A stretch of DNA of 64,000 nucleotides from Solanum dulcamara (GCF_947179165.1 NC_077245.1:50225286-50289285); one strand, 5' to 3'; numbered from the stretch's first letter, positions 24,902-37,503 are shown. Numbers and translations are program-made. Notes: generated from the letters alone by a model not told the origin.

Positions 24902-27900
24902 TGTCAGACCCAACCCCATAGGTCGCGACTGGGGTCTGACCTAGACCCTCTGTATACCTAACTATCAGTTTTGATCAAATTGAACTGTAAATAAAATAAT
25001 ATCATGTAATAGAGCCTCATTGGGCGATAACATTTTCATAAACCTGTAGCCCTTTTTGTTTATGTCGTAACATCAAAGGGCAGGCAAGCCGACAAGGCTG
25101 CCATGACATAATAACATATACCATACATCATGTAAACCCAGCTGAATCAAATTGATATACACAACCCACATATATATGTATGCCGACCTCTAATAATATC
25201 AATGACAACATATGGCGGGATAGGGCCCCCATTGTACCCCTGAATAATAAAATAATACCATACATCACCTCTTCCAGCTGAGCTGAGCGGGATTCTAAGA
25301 TGACGAACTCCCAAAACCTATACCTGTACCTGCAGGCATGAAATGCAACCCTCCCCCCAACAAAAGGGGGGTTAGTACGACATATGTACTGAGTATGTAA
25401 AACATAACACAATACGACTAGAGGCATATCTGAAACAGAGAAGCAGAGGATAAAATATCAAATCAGAAACCTGTACCTGGAGAAGTAAAATCATGCATGC
25501 TCAAATTTTTAATATAGCCGGCCCTATCAGGGATCCGGTGAATCATAACTATAGTAACATCACCTCTTTATTACAACACATCATCATATCATCATATATA
25601 TACATACGTACCGGGCCCTCTAGTGAGGGCGCGATGAACAATGCAGTAGAATTGTGCACGATAACTATTCTCAGCCCCAGGGTCGACTAAAGAAGTGTTA
25701 CAGTATGCACGAGTAGAGTAGTAAGAAATAAAACACAGTTTAAATCATTAACGGAGACTCAATGAAGTCGCCAGGCGAATCATCCCTGGATAATAGGGCG
25801 GAAAGTATCTGACGTATACCCTCTAAATGTCACTAAGGACTATGTAAAAGAGAGTTTTGCAAATCTTAGACTTGTACCAATATGAAATATCTTATAGCAG
25901 TCTGGGCGTTGGTTATCTCAGAGCCTTTATTTTTACGAAAAAGAGCTTAGTCGAATCAATCGTTATACAGTTATATAGAAGACTCGCGGAGTAGGAGTTT
26001 AACTACTTTAAAAGTCTTAACATCCGGAAGCGATTCAGAGTCTTGAAGTCATATTCAGAACCTAAGAGTAAAGTTGCCCCGAAGCTTTCATCATCCATAG
26101 CCTACATCTAATACATGCCAAAAGAAAGAGAAAAGATAGGCTTTACATACCTATGTCAAAAATATACCAAGAGAATCTTCACATACCTCTTATGGGTTAC
26201 TCTTTATCCCGTTCGCCTCGTCGTCCTTTAAACCTAAGTAAAGTAAAAGAAATACAAGTATTAACAACCCTTGGCTTTCCATCACCTTAGGCTACACATA
26301 ATTATTCATAGAACTCAACCCTTCGCTTGCTTTCTCGACTAGTTTCTTAACTAGTTAAAGAGTTTGCGAAAATCGGGCAGCACCTCCCCTATAATGTACC
26401 CTATCTGAATTTTTAATTCCACTCCTAATACCTACATCCAACCAACAACAACCTGCAATATATTTTTAAGCATTTCATATCAACAATATACAACATAAAC
26501 TCCAAACGACTCATTCGGAGCTACGATACCAAAATAGGGTGTCTAGCCTTTATTTTGTAGAACCTTTAATTATATGAAATGAAGGGTCATGTGGATTCAA
26601 CCAGAAGCACCCCTACCCCTTGTAGAACACATTTAGTCCCTTCAACAACACACCATACCCCTTCAGCATCATCCCACAAGAACAACACTTTACTTCGACG
26701 ACAATTCAACTATAACGACTACAATTTAGTTTGTTTCGAACGTCAAGCATTCCTATGATATTTCCACATTTCCATCAACCTATAGGGAGTGTAACATACT
26801 CCATGACAATACCATAAGGCTCAAATTGGAAGAAGGAACCTTACCTTACCCGAAATTAGCCACAATTCGCCAAGACGCGCCTCAAAACTTCTCTAGACGC
26901 GCTGAAAGTGAGTAGACTGTTTGTATGACTTCCTTGCTGCCCAAAATTGGAATTTCTTATTATTAAACATCCTTATATAAACACGGGATACCATAAATAA
27001 TTAATGCATGGAAAGAAACTCGGACCTTACCTTTTCCTTAAAGCAAACCCGTAGCTACCTCTCCCTGTGTCCCTAACATTTTTCTCTTTTTCTTTCTCAC
27101 TTTTCTAGGTGTACAGCTGAAAAACTGATTCCGTAGACATCGCAAGATATATATATACATCTCCCCGTAGTTAAGGAACACCGTAGGTAAGTAATTCACA
27201 GAGAGAAACTTTGAAACTTACCTTGGTTTCCTTGTTGCCGCCATAGTACTCTCTCTTAGGTTTAGGTGTCCTTTTTTTCCTTTTGTTCAGCTTTTGGCTG
27301 AAATTTTAAATAAGGAATGAACTCCTTAGTCACATATTCAGCATATATAGGTAGGCTTAGGAGGTGACACGTGTCATCCCCTAACGGTGACACGTGTCCA
27401 ACCCTTATTGGACCAACGTAGCTAGGCAACCAATTAGGGGCTGCCACGTGTCCTTGGTGGGGCCCACCCCTAAGTAGGTGGGTCACCTACTTGACCCCAA
27501 GTAGGTGAATCACCTGCTGCCACGTGGCACCTTCCTAGGCTGCCATGTGGCACCTCCTCTTGCTGCCACGTGTCGTCTTCTCCTCTTCTCCGTGGGTTCG
27601 TAATCTCGTTTTATTTTAAGAACCCGTGTAATCCTCTCTCCGTAAGCTTGGTATATCCTTAAGTAGCTCAAGTGTATAAAACTTCTAAATCAGTAGCTTA
27701 CGTAGGTAGACCAAGTCCTATGACTCATTTCTTGGCCTCCAACTCTTTTCGGATTCTCACGACTCTACTTCCAACCTTCCCTCTCATGGGGTGTCTCATT
27801 CTCCCTTTCTTGGAGTTGTTTAATAGCGTTGTAGACTATCCGACTCACATAGTAACTTCTAAGAAGCTTAAGAGACATTCCAAGCTCAAGAGTGTGGGGT

Positions 27901-27906
27901 GTAACA
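24902..27906 (-). mobile_element. Family A solo LTR (antisense)
   Basis: 3005 bp. The plus strand starts TGTCAGACCCAACCCC and ends GGGGTGTAACA, flanked by a perfect TAAGC duplication (24897-24901 and 27907-27911). It sits inside the LTR of the truncated gypsy element, 59 bp from that LTR's end. No coding sequence is present. Confidence 0.92.
27335..27580 (-). promoter_or_regulatory. LTR promoter with six ACGTG-type sites
   Basis: A TATATA at about 27346 (minus-strand TATA) is followed rightward by GACACGTGTCA (27366), GACACGTGTCC (27389), GCCACGTGTCC (27443), GCCACGTGGCA (27518), GCCATGTGGCA (27542) and GCCACGTGTCG (27565). Four to five are exact CACGTG G-boxes. Promoter role is inferred. 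Confidence 0.55.
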
Positions 27907-29539
27907 TAAGCCTAAACCCAACAAATGAGGAATTAAAAGCGGAAACAGTTTAAAATAGGTAATTTAAAGACAAAAGCGGAAATCTTAGTCATCTATAAAA
28001 TCTCCACTGATTGGTTCTCACATGTACAAGACTTTAAATATAAAGATACTTAAATAAATACAAATCTCAAAACTCTGTCTCTCGAATAGAATAAAGTAAA
28101 AGTAAAGAGGAACAAAAAATATCACCGACATCAACAGCTACTTCTCAAATCCCCTCTAAAAACCTCGGATGGAAAGAAGGAGAAATGGGTCACTGTCCGA
28201 GCTCGGAACCTACAAGTGTAGATAGAAAGGGTGAGTACCACCGATAAGGTACCCAACAAGTGAACAACTAAGACTAAGCTAATCTAGTAAGATACACGTA
28301 CTTATGTCGTACCAACCAACCCCTCATACTACAACCTACATAGAAATCAGCCCAGTGTAACAATTCTAACAGCACAAGTACAGATATCAAGACAACAAGT
28401 ACAATTAAAATCTCTGTCAAATCACATGGTCAATAATATAGATCCGAGAAAATATTAGGGGTAAAACAGTCCATAATGGTAAAAGATGATGATGCAATGC
28501 AATGTCACATATAGTGATGCATATTTGTCCTAAATGACACACATCTGCTGACTAGCAAACCTGAACTCATGGGACCCACACATGGGCCATGTATCCGCTG
28601 GAACTATTTTCCATCGGCATAATCATGTTTCACCGAAACTATTTTTCATCGGCATAATCATCTCTCGTTGGAACCATTTCCCATCATCAGAATCCTCAAA
28701 TAAAATTCCATCTCAAAGTGTCAAAACCAATACAAATAGACAATATCCATGTAAAACACAATGATGGAATGATATAATTGACAATTCACAACTCATATCA
28801 CGACAATTATATTCAAGTGTTCACAATAGGCCAAGGATCAATTCATATCAAACATAACATGTTAAAGCATCACATTTGCCATTTCTTACCCCATTCTTCG
28901 TTATCTAGTTCAACTAAATATCAATTAGTTTCCAAACCACTTTCTTTTACTCTTCAACACATAAGACACGAATACATGATCCTACAAGCTTAAGCATAGG
29001 TTTAAAAATTCACTTGCCTTTATTCAACCCCGAACTACTCAGAAATCTGAGCTCTACCCTTACACCGATATTCCGAATCAAGTTAATCTATTCAAATAAG
29101 CAATCCCAATAAGAACACGAGTCTAACGATATCCAAATTAATATTTTTCAAAATTGAGCCAAATCTAACCTGAAAAACCCGATTTCGAAAATGAATAGAA
29201 ATTCCAGAAATTTTTATGTGGAAACTATCCTTGAAGTATTTAGAACTAATACTGAAAACCAATTTGAATTTAGAGTTGAAATTAGCCCTAAACCACCAAT
29301 TTAAGAAAATTACAAGTTCTTGGTGAAACCCCCAAATTTTGAAGCTCTAAAATCATGAATTTGAATTGAAAATCACATAAAAATTACTGGGTATTGAAAG
29401 ATTGAAGTCAAAAATACTTACCCACACCAAAATTCTCTATTAGCCTCTTCAAAATTGCCTCTATCGAGCTTCTAGGGTTCAAAAATGGGGAAATAGGATA
29501 AAATCCTGACTTTCGGAAAATTCCAGGTCTGCCCAGACA

Positions 29540-29690
29540 TTGCTCTTCATGATCGCGACACCCTATCGCGATGAGGAACTTCGGTCAACTCATTAATTGA
29601 CTATCGCGATCGCGGGGAAGGCCATGCGATCGGGATGACTTAGTGACCAACATTTCGCGATCGCGACTAGGCCTATGCAATCGTGAATAA
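29540..29690. repeat. CGCGATCGCG-rich block in gypsy LTR
   Basis: Motifs GATCGCGAC, ATCGCGAT, CGCGATCGCG and GCGATCGGG recur in about 150 bp of otherwise AT-rich LTR. They resemble the GCTAAAGCGAC cluster of the related LTR family in position and CpG content. Confidence 0.6.
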
Positions 29691-30389
29691 GTAAAAGTAC
29701 AAGCACTAGATTGCATCAAAACACAATAAATTCACCAAGTCTCAAGTCTCTTAATAGACCCTCGAGATTCATTCGGAAATCCAGACACACAAACTTTATA
29801 TGCTATCATACTAATTTCGACATTCCGGACTCAATAGAACCATCTCAATTCGAACTTGAGATCTCCTTGACCCAAAACTCAAAAATTCGCAATTAAACTA
29901 ACTACGACTCCCAAAATACTAAAATGAGCTTGAGGCCTCTAAAAATTCAACCAAGGCCACTCCTAGACCTAAAACTATCCCCTGAATCCAACGGAGTCGC
30001 CGAAATTGCATTTCGAGTAGCGGAACTCCAAATATTTACCAAAGTCAAAACTTGGCCTAAAATTCTTCAAATTTCCAACTCAAGATTTCAAATCTTTGTT
30101 ACAACTCCAAAACTGATTTCATAAACTCTCCTACACCAATTTCCATCTTTTAGAGCTACTGGAATCGACGAAATTTTATTTCGAAACTCGTAACTCTAGT
30201 TGGTCCCAAATACCACTTTTGAACACTTAAAGCCTTTGAAAACTCAAAACCTCCCAAGACTCAACTTTTTCATAGAATTTTCCAAAACCAACACAAGATA
30301 CCAATCAGAAATGACTCAGGAAAACTATAGAGAGGGATAAAATGGTCATTTTGCAAATATTGTCAGAAATAACCTTCAGGATCATTACA

Positions 30390-31430
30390 GACTTATTGTC
30401 AAACGTAGCATAATTTTCCACACTTTCAGTAGTTATACTCAGATTCTATTTGATATTTTGGGACTTATCTTGCATTTTTCAAATTACTTGCTTATATGCT
30501 TTATTTTTATGTCATACTTATGTCAAGAGGCTTGTTTAGGGTCTTTTAGTTTACTATTCACCATGTTAGATGGTTGCTTGGATTGTGACAATGTCCAATA
30601 TTTTATATCAATAACAATCCATCACAAGAACCAAGTATAAGTGAATGTAAGCAGAAAAACTTAACAAACAGAAGCATCAATTAGACAATAAACACAAATT
30701 TGACATAAATATCAATTAGACATCACGATAGTTTAACAAAATCTGAAAATTATCGTAGGCAAAACAAAAATTTCCTAGCAAATTAATTGGAGATTAAGCT
30801 ACACTGTTTGTCAACACAAACTACAAAACAATATTCTTGTTCTTTACATGTCCAAATTTCAGCAAAAACAACTAACTTAATCATTTGGAGTTCTTGTTTG
30901 GACTCTATGCATTGCACTTTGTATTGGGAGTTCTTGTTGGATAACTGTCTTCTTTCCTTTTCACTTCAAGCCCTTATTTGGTTTGTATCAAATACCACCT
31001 GTGTCAGAGGCAGAATTCAACGTCTTAGATGTGGAGACTACTCTGCTGTTAGACATACCTTGTAGTAATCAAAGAGAAAAGTGTCATACAATGACTAAAA
31101 CTAAGAGTAGTTCTAAAGTAATTAACATATACTTACATTAACACAACTGTAATCAGACTCAAATACAAATACACCTTGTCCAATATCACTCTTTATTGTG
31201 CTTGCAGTTGATGATTGGGAAGCATTAAACTAAAATATAACAACATTCAGCCAATTAGACATTAATTTAATTAAAAATTCTCTAATCTTCCGGCCAAAGA
31301 AACATAACATTTTTAATAAATTACAAAACAAATAAAGAGTTACCTATTTAGTGGGTTTAGGCCTTGGAGGATTTGTTGGGTTTTTCCTCCTAGATGTGTC
31401 AGTAGTTGATGTTGGTGGTGCTGAGTATTT
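30390..31430. other. AT-rich region, no gene supported
   Basis: Only short frames occur. It probably belongs to the 3' flank of the decayed Mutator-like transposase that follows on the minus strand, but I could not find an inverted repeat end. Confidence 0.45.
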
Positions 31431-31435
31431 TCTCT

Positions 31436-33415
31436 TTAAGGAGTAGCAGGTACTTGAATATCCGGTGATACATTGGTTGAAGTTGCTACTGCTTGTGCTC
31501 GGTTCTTGGCTCCACTTGTAGCTTTAGACCTAAGTAGACAACCTTTTTTGTTATATTTACTAGACTTGGTAACATAGCATTGCATAGCAATTTTTATTTT
31601 GAACAGTCTTTTAATTTTTTCTACCTCTCCTACTTCCTTTCTTCTATTCTTACTTGGCCTGCCAGACATTTGTACAACACCTGGAGGCTCTATCATTAAG
31701 TTTGAACTATTTAGCCACATTTTCATGTTTGTTACAGGCTGTATAAAGTGAAAATAGGCGTGTAGATATGTTTCTATTTTGTACTAATCAACAATGGATC
31801 TCCTATAGTGCATTGATGTTATGACATGTGCACATGGGATACCTTTTAGTTTCTATGTCCTGCAGCTACAATATATTTTTTTCAAATGCACAATATGATC
31901 ATTTTGACTCTCTTTCACTTTAAAATCAAAGTCCACATTCCAATGAACTCTACAATTTAGTGACTTCTCCACATTAGCGTTAAACACCTTCAAAGCCATT
32001 GGATATATCCCTTTCAATGTCATATGTGATAAGATCTTCGACAATATTTTTATCCAACTTACCTAAGTCATCCAACCTAAGTTTCAATTAAGTCTCAAAT
32101 GTTGTCCTAACATATTTTCAGAACTTCTTCCTCCGGTCAATACCCTTTCATTTTTTTGACCAGTTGGACAGAATGTGTCTAGCACACATCTGTGTTCACA
32201 AACAGGAAATACTTTCTCAGCAGCACCAATCAAATCTTACAGTAAATTGTAAACAATAACTACTAAGAAAGAAATAGAAACTAAGTTGTATGATATTGAT
32301 AAAAATAGTAAGTAACTATCAAGCAAAATAAACAGTAACTAACTACTAAAAAAAATAACTAGCTAACTAATTGTACAGTGAATTTTATGCTTTGACTTGT
32401 TTTTAGTTATACTAGTTGATTAAACAAAATTTTTAAATTTATAATAATCAATTTAAAAATAAATTTCTTTATGTAGAATGTAGCATTATCTAATTAAGAT
32501 TAACCATTCTTAATTCAAGAAGAAATCTCTTAAAAGTTAAAATGTTAAATTGAGATGCATAAAACTAAGAAAAAAAAGGCAGAGAGGAATAAAGGTTTAA
32601 GAATAGAACAAATAACAGTATCATACCTTTTACATGTCACTAATTAGAGTAATTTGATTTTCATTTTCAAGTTGTAAGTCATCTTGCAAGATTTTCATAA
32701 ACGATCTCCATGTTTTCAATTTTACTACTCCGGTAACAACCTAAGCTATTGAAAATATTTAATTATTTTCATCTTTAGCAACTGCTACAAATACCTGTCT
32801 TTTACATACCTCTTTGAGAAAACAACCATTAAGACCTATACACTTCCTACAACCATTCATGAACCCCAACTTCATAGCAACAACACAGAAGTAGAAATTC
32901 ATAAAAAAATTCCTATCATCTTTATTAGTTATCTTGATAATACATAATACAAGTGATTACAAGATTAATTTGTAAAAGTATATCTCTATAGTCAAAAAGT
33001 CTACCAAACTCAGGAACATAATCTCATTGACTTCTTTCAGTACCAGTTTCCTTGTTTTCAAAGAGATTGACTTTTTCATATAGACCCCAAAAATAATTTT
33101 CACGAGCTTTTGTATTTTTCATCCTTTAATTGTAGGTTGAGAAATGATCCTCTCTTTTTAATTCTTGGATAAAATTTTAGAGTTGCACAAAAAATTGGTG
33201 GTGGTCCTATGACATTTGTGTCTAGGATTTTGTATGTTTTGACTACGAAATTTATACTCCTTTCATCCTTGTTAGCCAATATCATCCATAGGCAATCTTC
33301 TCTAAACTTTGCCCTTACATTTTTTTAATCATTCTTCTCATTATCTAACTAGACTCCTTTCTTTAATGCATATTTGGTCAAAGCGTCTCTAAATTCATTA
33401 ACATTTTCAAATACT
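31436..33415 (-). pseudogene. Mutator-like (MULE) transposase remnant
   Basis: Reading leftward on the minus strand, four parts of a MuDR-type transposase appear in order. The N-terminal DNA-binding region is at 33415-33100 (VNEFRDALTKYA, then FREDCLWMI). The start of the catalytic region is at about 32890-32740 (GFMNGCRKCIGLNGCFLK, AVAKDENN). The SWIM zinc finger lies around 31960-31795 (CSCR, then GIPCAHV). A basic C-terminus is at 31726-31436 (SGRPSKNRRK). Frames are interrupted by stops and shifts, and a stop falls between the SWIM cysteines. The first catalytic acidic position in the GL-D-GCF motif is Asn here. The zinc-knuckle cysteines are also incomplete. The enzyme would have cut and joined transposon ends in the nucleus; this copy cannot work. 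Confidence 0.8.
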
Positions 33416-33689
33416 TAACCAGCCTGCCAGATAACTTTTTCACAACCTATATCATAGACTACCCTGTTACTCTTTCTCCTAGCCCTTAACTGCCCTCCTT
33501 CTTCATCATCACTAACTTACTCACGTTCAGATTCACTAACAAAACTATCTATATCTGATGATATGGCTCATCATCATTACCTCTCAAATTGTCCCTTAAA
33601 TTTATTTTCTGTTTATCAATGTCTCCATAGCCGTCATTTAACCCAACATCAAGAAATTCATCAAGTTTCTTTTTTTCAGTAAACTGTAT

Positions 33690-34565
33690 TGAAAACAAAT
33701 GATGAAAGAGCAACAATAAATTCTGAAATAAAAGACAGAATTATAACAGAAAATAAGAACAGTGTTTGGAAAAATAATGTAAGAATAATAAATCGAGCCC
33801 ACTGAATGCACAGTGTGTCCTTAAGGAAATTATTCCCCTCAATGTACCCAAGGTTTTGGAATGTTTTCTCCCAGGATAGAACGATTTACTCACCAGAATA
33901 GCGGTACAACAAATTATGGTGATTTCGAACCACTCGAAGGCAGTATATCACACGAGTTTTTAAGAAGTGCAGAAAAGAAGAAGAAGATGTCTATCAGATT
34001 TATGTATTTTTCGTAAGGAACAATTCTGAGGATTAATCGATATATATAGTTTGTTTGCATCCTTTTTGAAAAGGTACCTGTTGGGAAAAGGTTTGCTAAA
34101 GGTTTGCAACTTTTCAGACAAGGTTGCAACCTTTCAGAAAAATTTCGTTGCAAAAACGGAGGGAAATATTTTAAATTAATCCGGGAAAGAAAGAAACGGG
34201 TCGGGTCACAGATCAGGATTTTTAATTAATTAAATAAATAAATAAATAATATTAATTAATTAAAAAATTAAAGAAAATTTGATCCAAAAAGATTATCAAT
34301 CAAATCAATTGACCAAATTCGAAGCCGAGCGAGCGACGACGACGACGTCGCGAGGGGAGACCCTCTTCTTGACCCTTTAGCAACATGAAGGAGTGCTTCT
34401 ACTTTTAAGTAGAAGATTTTTTCTTTTCACCACTTATGTGGGACAAATGCTTATTTCATAAAGCAAGAGAAAACAAATCATTTTTTCCTCCACTTCTTTT
34501 CACTTCATTTTTCATTCAACCTATTAATTAAACCCTAATACTTTTTAGCATGAGCCTTGACTTTT
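33690..34565 (-). mobile_element. Probable copia-type solo LTR
   Basis: On the minus strand there is a TATA-like 'tatatatatcgatt' near 34040 and a run of repeated 'ggttgcaa/tttgcaa' upstream of it. The transcript-like stretch ends in 'ctcgatttattattc'. This organisation resembles Solanaceae copia LTRs. I could not fix the exact ends or a target duplication. It separates the MULE N-terminus from AT-rich DNA to the right. Confidence 0.4.
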
Positions 34566-36564
34566 TTTGCTTTATTATATTCTCTTACATCTTCTCTTAC
34601 CACTTTAAGAGTTCTTCAAGACCATCACTTTGATAATCATCAGATAGCTCAAATTCATATTCATTACTTTCTTTTTATTCAAAGTCACCACCAGTAAAGT
34701 TATTTTCCTCTAAATAATCATTGACATCTTCATAAAAATATTAACAGATTGTCTGTTGTCCTCACTTGATTTTGATAACTGATACCACCATCCCCACCAA
34801 CTACAGTAAATTTAGTAAATATTTCATCCTTCTCAAAAGTAAAGTCATTGCACACATATATCTATATTGTATGTCAATTATTTAAAAGTACATCAATATT
34901 TAATAAATTCCTATTTTTTGCTAGTTTTATCAAAGGACCACCCTTAGACGCAATATAATTTGTTCCTAACTTAGTAACCTCAAATTCCTAAGCAATATTT
35001 ATTAGTTGCGAAATAGATAAATGATAAACATCAATATTAGATGAGTATTGAGTCCTATCTCCAATATATATTTGGGGGGCCATATCCCACTCGCGAGCAA
35101 CCCCTCCAATTTTTCATCTAAAATTAATGTATATTGTAGTCATTATAAATCTACAATTTAAAAAATTAAAACAATAAGCAATAATTTAAAAAGTAAAGAA
35201 ATTAGCAATTTTTAACAGTTTAAGAGTAAGATGATTAGACAATTAAGACTATTAATCAATTATACAATTTAATAATTTTATACTACAAAAATATAAAAAT
35301 AGTGCTACTATATCAATCTATTCTCATAATCAAAGAAAAATATTTCATTGTAGTAAGATCAAACAGAAAATAGCTGAGTCCACACATAAAAAAAACACAA
35401 TCATAGTATTAACAATATTTTTATTATAAGAACAGAAAGATTATCTTTTTATAAGTCTTCTCTAACAAGATTTTATAACACTTTAATCAGATGCACCACA
35501 AAGTAATAGCACCACAAAAACAGTCAATATTTTAATAACAAAGTATAACAAATAGTTAACATTCTACTTTGTATCATGCAAGAAGTATAAAAGTGAGTAC
35601 TTTTTTTATTGGGGTATCAAAAAAAGAGCGGTCACTATTTTTTTGTCTATTTTGTACTCTTTTAATAAAAAAATAAAGCATTAGGTCTATTTTAACCGCA
35701 CACTATAAATGTATATCTCTAGAATAAAATTATGACTAGCATATATAATGCATTCCCATTTCAAAAAAAGAAAACAAATTTGACTAACCTTATTATTAAA
35801 AGTACTGTACTTAGCCTAGTAAACTTTTGGAGGTTGTTTGGATAGATCCCGTTAGTGAAATTGGGGGCTTACTACCACACTTTCTTTAAGTTATGAGGAT
35901 AACAAATGCAATTGTTATTGCTTCCTCTTTACTTCATATATGTATGTTTGAAGATTTCGTTTGTCTCCTTGACATTTTTTGGTGAAAATCTATTGCTGAA
36001 ACATATGGATTGCAATAGTTCTAAGATCATTCTTGTTAGATGCTAATAAATTGTGCGTGAAGAAGTATAACTAATTTTTGAGAATTCTGATACAAGAAAT
36101 ATGAATACTATTAATACTGCGTAATTTATTTAAAACAAAGTCCAAGCAAATTCAAATTAAAGCCATACAATCGAAGCCCTAGCAAAATTCAAATCGAAGA
36201 AGATACTAACCTACAAAGTGAAACCCTAATAAATTCAAATTGAAGCTCTACAAAATTCAAATCGAAGGAGATACTACCTTTGAAGACAATACTTAACAAG
36301 ATGAGCAAAATGTTCTGGCAGCAAATGAAGCCCTAGCAAATTTTAAATCAAAATTTAATCAATAGAGAAATGCTAACAAAATAAAAAAAATAACAAAGTA
36401 GATCCTTACCGGTATTTAATCAATGTTCTAGATTAAAATTCTTTGATTTTCATAAAAATCAAATGGCTATGTTGTGAGGTTAGGTCTGAAATTTAGTCTG
36501 ATTTAATTGGGTGTGGAAGAGAAGTGGAAGAGAAACGTTGGTGTAGAAGAATAGTGGAAGAGAC
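34566..36564. other. AT-rich non-coding region
   Basis: There are no long frames. A short repeated phrase 'gaagccctagcaaa/ttcaaatcgaag' occurs at about 36170, 36230, 36255 and 36330, suggesting a small diverged tandem repeat. Otherwise I see nothing to annotate. Confidence 0.5.
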
Positions 36565-36574
36565 TTTTTTTTTA

Positions 36575-36694
36575 GGCAAAATCATTGGTGGTCCTAAAGT
36601 TGGCACCAACTTTCATTTAGATATCTAAACCAGGAGATGTTCATTTTAGACACCTCAAGTAAGGGTCCAATGTGTCATCTTGATACTTTTTTGA
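36575..36694 (+). repeat. Left terminal inverted repeat
   Basis: It pairs with 40098-40218. Shared landmarks in order are GGCAAAAT, CTAAAGTTGGCA, CAACTTTCA, AAACCAGGAGATG, CCTCAAGTAAGG and GTGTCATCTTGA. Confidence 0.85.
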
Positions 36695-36764
36695 CAATCA
36701 TCAAAATATATTAAGTGTGTGTAATACACTCGTCTGACGTGTCAAAAACAGCGAATTAAATAAA

Positions 36765-36771
36765 GACACGT

Positions 36772-36776
<5 letters not shown>
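36765..36776 (+). repeat. Direct repeat flanking the viral insert (left copy)
   Basis: GACACGTGGCAT here and at 39437-39448, same orientation. The viral cassette lies exactly between them, with a TA microsatellite right after this copy. Confidence 0.8.
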
Positions 36777-36799
<23 letters not shown>

Positions 36800-36805
<6 letters not shown>

Positions 36806-36925
36806 GAGTACAAACAGTTGAACAAAACCAAAAAGGATAATTTTAGACTAGAACAACTTATAGACATAATCTCTAGACTAGAATATAAATTCATTACCCA
36901 GCTAAAAGCTAGACAATTTTCATGA
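36800..36925 (+). pseudogene. 5'-truncated ORF of caulimovirid-like insert
   Basis: An open frame without ATG runs from the TA microsatellite to a TGA at 36923-36925. That stop overlaps the ATG of the next ORF as ATGA, a junction style common in badnavirus-like genomes. About 40 residues remain, charged and Leu/Ile-rich. The real start is lost at the insert boundary. I cannot name its function. Confidence 0.45.
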
Positions 36926-37224
36926 AAAGACACTCTGATCATAGAGACTGTAGATCCAGATATTGGCTATTATATAGAGAATTTAAGCTAAAACAGACAG
37001 CTATAAAATTGAAAAAAGCATTAGAAGACTATCTTCACGTAGTAGAGACTATAGATTCTATAGATAAAATATATCATATCAGAGAACGACGGTTAGTTAG
37101 AGGAGACCTTATTAGTGCTCTAAAGTGGGAAATCCAAAGCCAAGAGAGTGATCTAAAATATAGTGAAAACAGAATAGCTTGGTGTCGTAGAAGAATTAGT
37201 GAACAAGCTTATCAATTAGGATAA
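36922..37224 (+). CDS. Pararetroviral small ORF 1 (unknown function)
   Basis: 100 codons, starting with the ATG in the ATGA overlap with the truncated upstream frame. The protein is highly charged and rich in Arg, Lys and Glu. It is predicted mostly helical, with heptad-like Leu/Ile spacing. It ends with YSENR, then about a dozen residues, then QLG before the stop. The next two ORFs end in the same manner (PLG, SLG), so the three look like tandem duplicates. Small helical virion-associated proteins are encoded upstream of the polyprotein in badnavirus-like genomes, but I do not recognise a specific family. The frame is intact; expression today is unlikely. Confidence 0.6.
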   Translation: MKRHSDHRDCRSRYWLLYREFKLKQTAIKLKKALEDYLHVVETIDSIDKIYHIRERRLVRGDLISALKWEIQSQESDLKYSENRIAWCRRRISEQAYQLG

Positions 37225-37232
37225 TTTAGGTT

Positions 37233-37487
37233 ATGCAAAATCAACCTTTGTTTCAAAGATATAAAAGAGTATTTGGTTGGCTACAAGAAGAATTAAAACA
37301 TCACTCAGAAGTTAAGCAGTCAGAAAAAGAACTACGACTAGTAATAGAACAATATTCCTCTTATCACCCAAACCAGCATACGACGTATTTACAGACTCAA
37401 TTATACAATTTAGAAACACAGCTAGTATATTCTGAAACTAGAATAAGACAATATAAAAAAATACTAGGCTCTATTCCACTAGGATAA
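37233..37487 (+). CDS. Pararetroviral small ORF 2, related to ORF 1
   Basis: 84 codons, beginning eight bases after the ORF 1 stop. The N-terminal RYKRVFGWLQEE resembles the RYWLLYREF of ORF 1 in its Arg-Tyr-aromatic pattern. The middle is a Leu/Glu-rich helix. The end carries YSETR and terminates in PLG. It is shorter by about 15 residues in the middle than ORF 1. The function is unknown. The match to ORFs 1 and 3 is by eye and weak in the middle third. Confidence 0.6.
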   Translation: MQNQPLFQRYKRVFGWLQEELKHHSEVKQSEKELRLVIEQYSSYHPNQHTTYLQTQLYNLETQLVYSETRIRQYKKILGSIPLG

Positions 37488-37503
37488 ATATATAAATATA
37501 TAA

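Larger units (their letters stand above)
24843..30389 (-). mobile_element. 5' LTR of truncated minus-strand gypsy element, with nested insert
   Basis: On the minus strand the LTR begins TGTAATGATCCTGAAGG at 30389 and ends GGTCGTGACA at 24843. Excluding the nested solo LTR at 24902-27906 and its duplicated target bases, it is about 2.5 kb. A primer site and a gag remnant follow at lower coordinates. The rest of the element and its other LTR are missing. The LTR is related in style to the outer LTR family (TGTAATGAC start) but clearly distinct. Confidence 0.8.

Noticed and set aside
30787..31065. Plus-strand 92-codon frame with a CGDYSAVR phrase resembling GRF zinc fingers
   Set aside because: Only a few residues match, with no Cys/His spacing; it overlaps the flank of the decayed MULE.
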